64,000 bases of DNA from Liolophura sinensis (taxonomy: Eukaryota; Mollusca; Polyplacophora; Chitonida; Chitonidae), in assembly GCF_032854445.1 (NCBI RefSeq), contig NC_088295.1, positions 83,682,644 to 83,746,643 of the forward strand, read 5' to 3'. The notes beneath the pieces were generated by a model. It saw only the letters and a program-made list of their open reading frames with translations, did no database searches and was not told where the DNA came from. The stretch's first letter is position 1; every line of letters starts with the position of its first letter. Positions 63,292 through 64,000 of this stretch are shown here, one piece after another. The translations under genes were made by a program, and so were the position numbers.

Positions 63292-63558
63292 GGGCCTCTG
63301 TGGCTCAGTTGGTTAGTGCACTAGCACAGCGTAATGACGCAGAAGCCTCTCACCAATGAGGTCGCTGTGAGTTCAAGTCCAGCTCATGCTGGCTTCCCCT
63401 CCGGCGGTAAGTGGGAAGGTCTGGCAGCAACCTGCGGATGGCCGTTGGTATCTTCAGGGCTGTGCCCGGTTTCCTTCCACCATATTCTGGTCGCCATCAT
63501 ACAAGTGAAATATTTTTGAGTATGGCTTAAAACACCAATCAAATAAATAAATAAATAA
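63292..63558 (+). mobile_element. SINE family A copy (full length)
   Basis: GGGCCTCTGTGGCTCAGTTG and GTTAGTGCACTAGC form the tRNA-like head (A box TGGCTCAGTTGG), with B-box-like GAGTTCAAGTCC. The core is GGGAAGGTCTGGCAGCAACC, and the tail AAACACCAATCAAATAAATA. Best head in the window. Confidence 0.92.
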
Positions 63559-63599
63559 ACATCTCCTAACTGTTTTGCACAACTTTGAGTGTTTTGCAC

Positions 63600-63870
63600 A
63601 GCATCTATTCACTGCACTGCATCTCCTTAATTGTTTGTACAGTATCTCCTCATTGGTTTGCATTACAACTCATCAGTGGTTTGTACTACATGTCCTTACT
63701 GATTGGCACTACATCTCCTGACTGGTTTGCATGACATCTTTTCTTTGGTTTCAACTACATCGCCTCAGCGGTTGGCACTAAACATCTTCTGTGGTTTGCA
63801 CTATATCACCTCCGTGATTTGCACTACATTTTATCTCTGGTTTGCACTACATCTCATCACTAGTTTGCAT
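63600..63870. repeat. Diverged tandem repeat, about 30 bp
   Basis: Units of the form TTTGCACTACATCTCCTGAC, then TGGTTTGCA recur about nine times with many substitutions. The open frame at 63703-63981 is a by-product. Confidence 0.7.
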
Positions 63871-64000
63871 TACATATCCATTTACATGACCGCCCCCAAA
63901 CCCTGCTCTCCCCTCCTGACAGCGCTGTTCAAAAAAATAAAAAATGTTATAGGCCTGCTGCATGGAGATGCTTCAGAATAAATTACTAGTATCTATCAAT

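Noticed and set aside
63703-63981. 92-codon frame at the right end
   Set aside because: Diverged tandem repeat of TTTGCACTACATCTC-type units; no domain or gene signals.

Overview
This is a eukaryotic, animal-type window with spliced genes, GT-AG introns and long introns full of repeats. Two SINE families with tRNA-like heads, of a kind I associate with molluscs, and frequent TACATGTA-type palindromes suggest a mollusc or a close lophotrochozoan relative. I cannot name the species.

Four protein-coding genes are supported by exons whose splice sites and reading phases join exactly. (1) The 3' part of an hnRNP A-type RNA-binding protein gene lies on + at 1-1857, with the start outside the window. 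(2) A two-exon secreted C1q-domain protein lies on + at 12566-13464. (3) A ten-coding-exon gene lies on - from 38055 down to 15158. It encodes about 569 residues: a unique N-terminal region, a winged-helix-like segment and a C-terminal nucleoside-phosphorylase/MTA-SAH-nucleosidase fold. A likely noncoding first exon near 50.2 kb would make the gene about 35 kb long. (4) A complete second hnRNP A-type gene, 398 residues and 10 coding exons, lies on - from 60429 down to 57003. The two hnRNP genes are inverted paralogues that converge on the C1q and nucleosidase genes between them.

Layout: 0-3.6 kb hnRNP copy 1 and its spliced 3' region; 3.6-12.5 kb gene-free, with SINEs, a MITE-like element, a 2-kb 37-bp minisatellite and a TA microsatellite; 12.5-13.9 kb C1q gene; 14.3-50.3 kb nucleosidase gene, whose introns hold a 61-bp array, a 79/59-bp array, 21-bp and 30-bp arrays, foldback elements and SINEs; 51-53.1 kb a decayed Tc1-like transposon and a reverse-transcriptase fragment; 55-60.5 kb hnRNP copy 2 and its conserved downstream blocks; 60.5-64 kb mostly SINEs.

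The strongest unexplained signals are two. First, blocks shared by the hnRNP paralogues at their 3' ends are far better conserved than most of the coding sequence: a 73-nt perfect match across an exon-intron boundary with a complementary intronic partner, a near-identical 3' UTR, and a conserved exon-like block after the stop. Together they look like an autoregulatory splicing module. Second, a 61-bp minisatellite in the nucleosidase gene appears to have grown from the end of an exon together with its splice donor, laying down an array of decoy donor sites.
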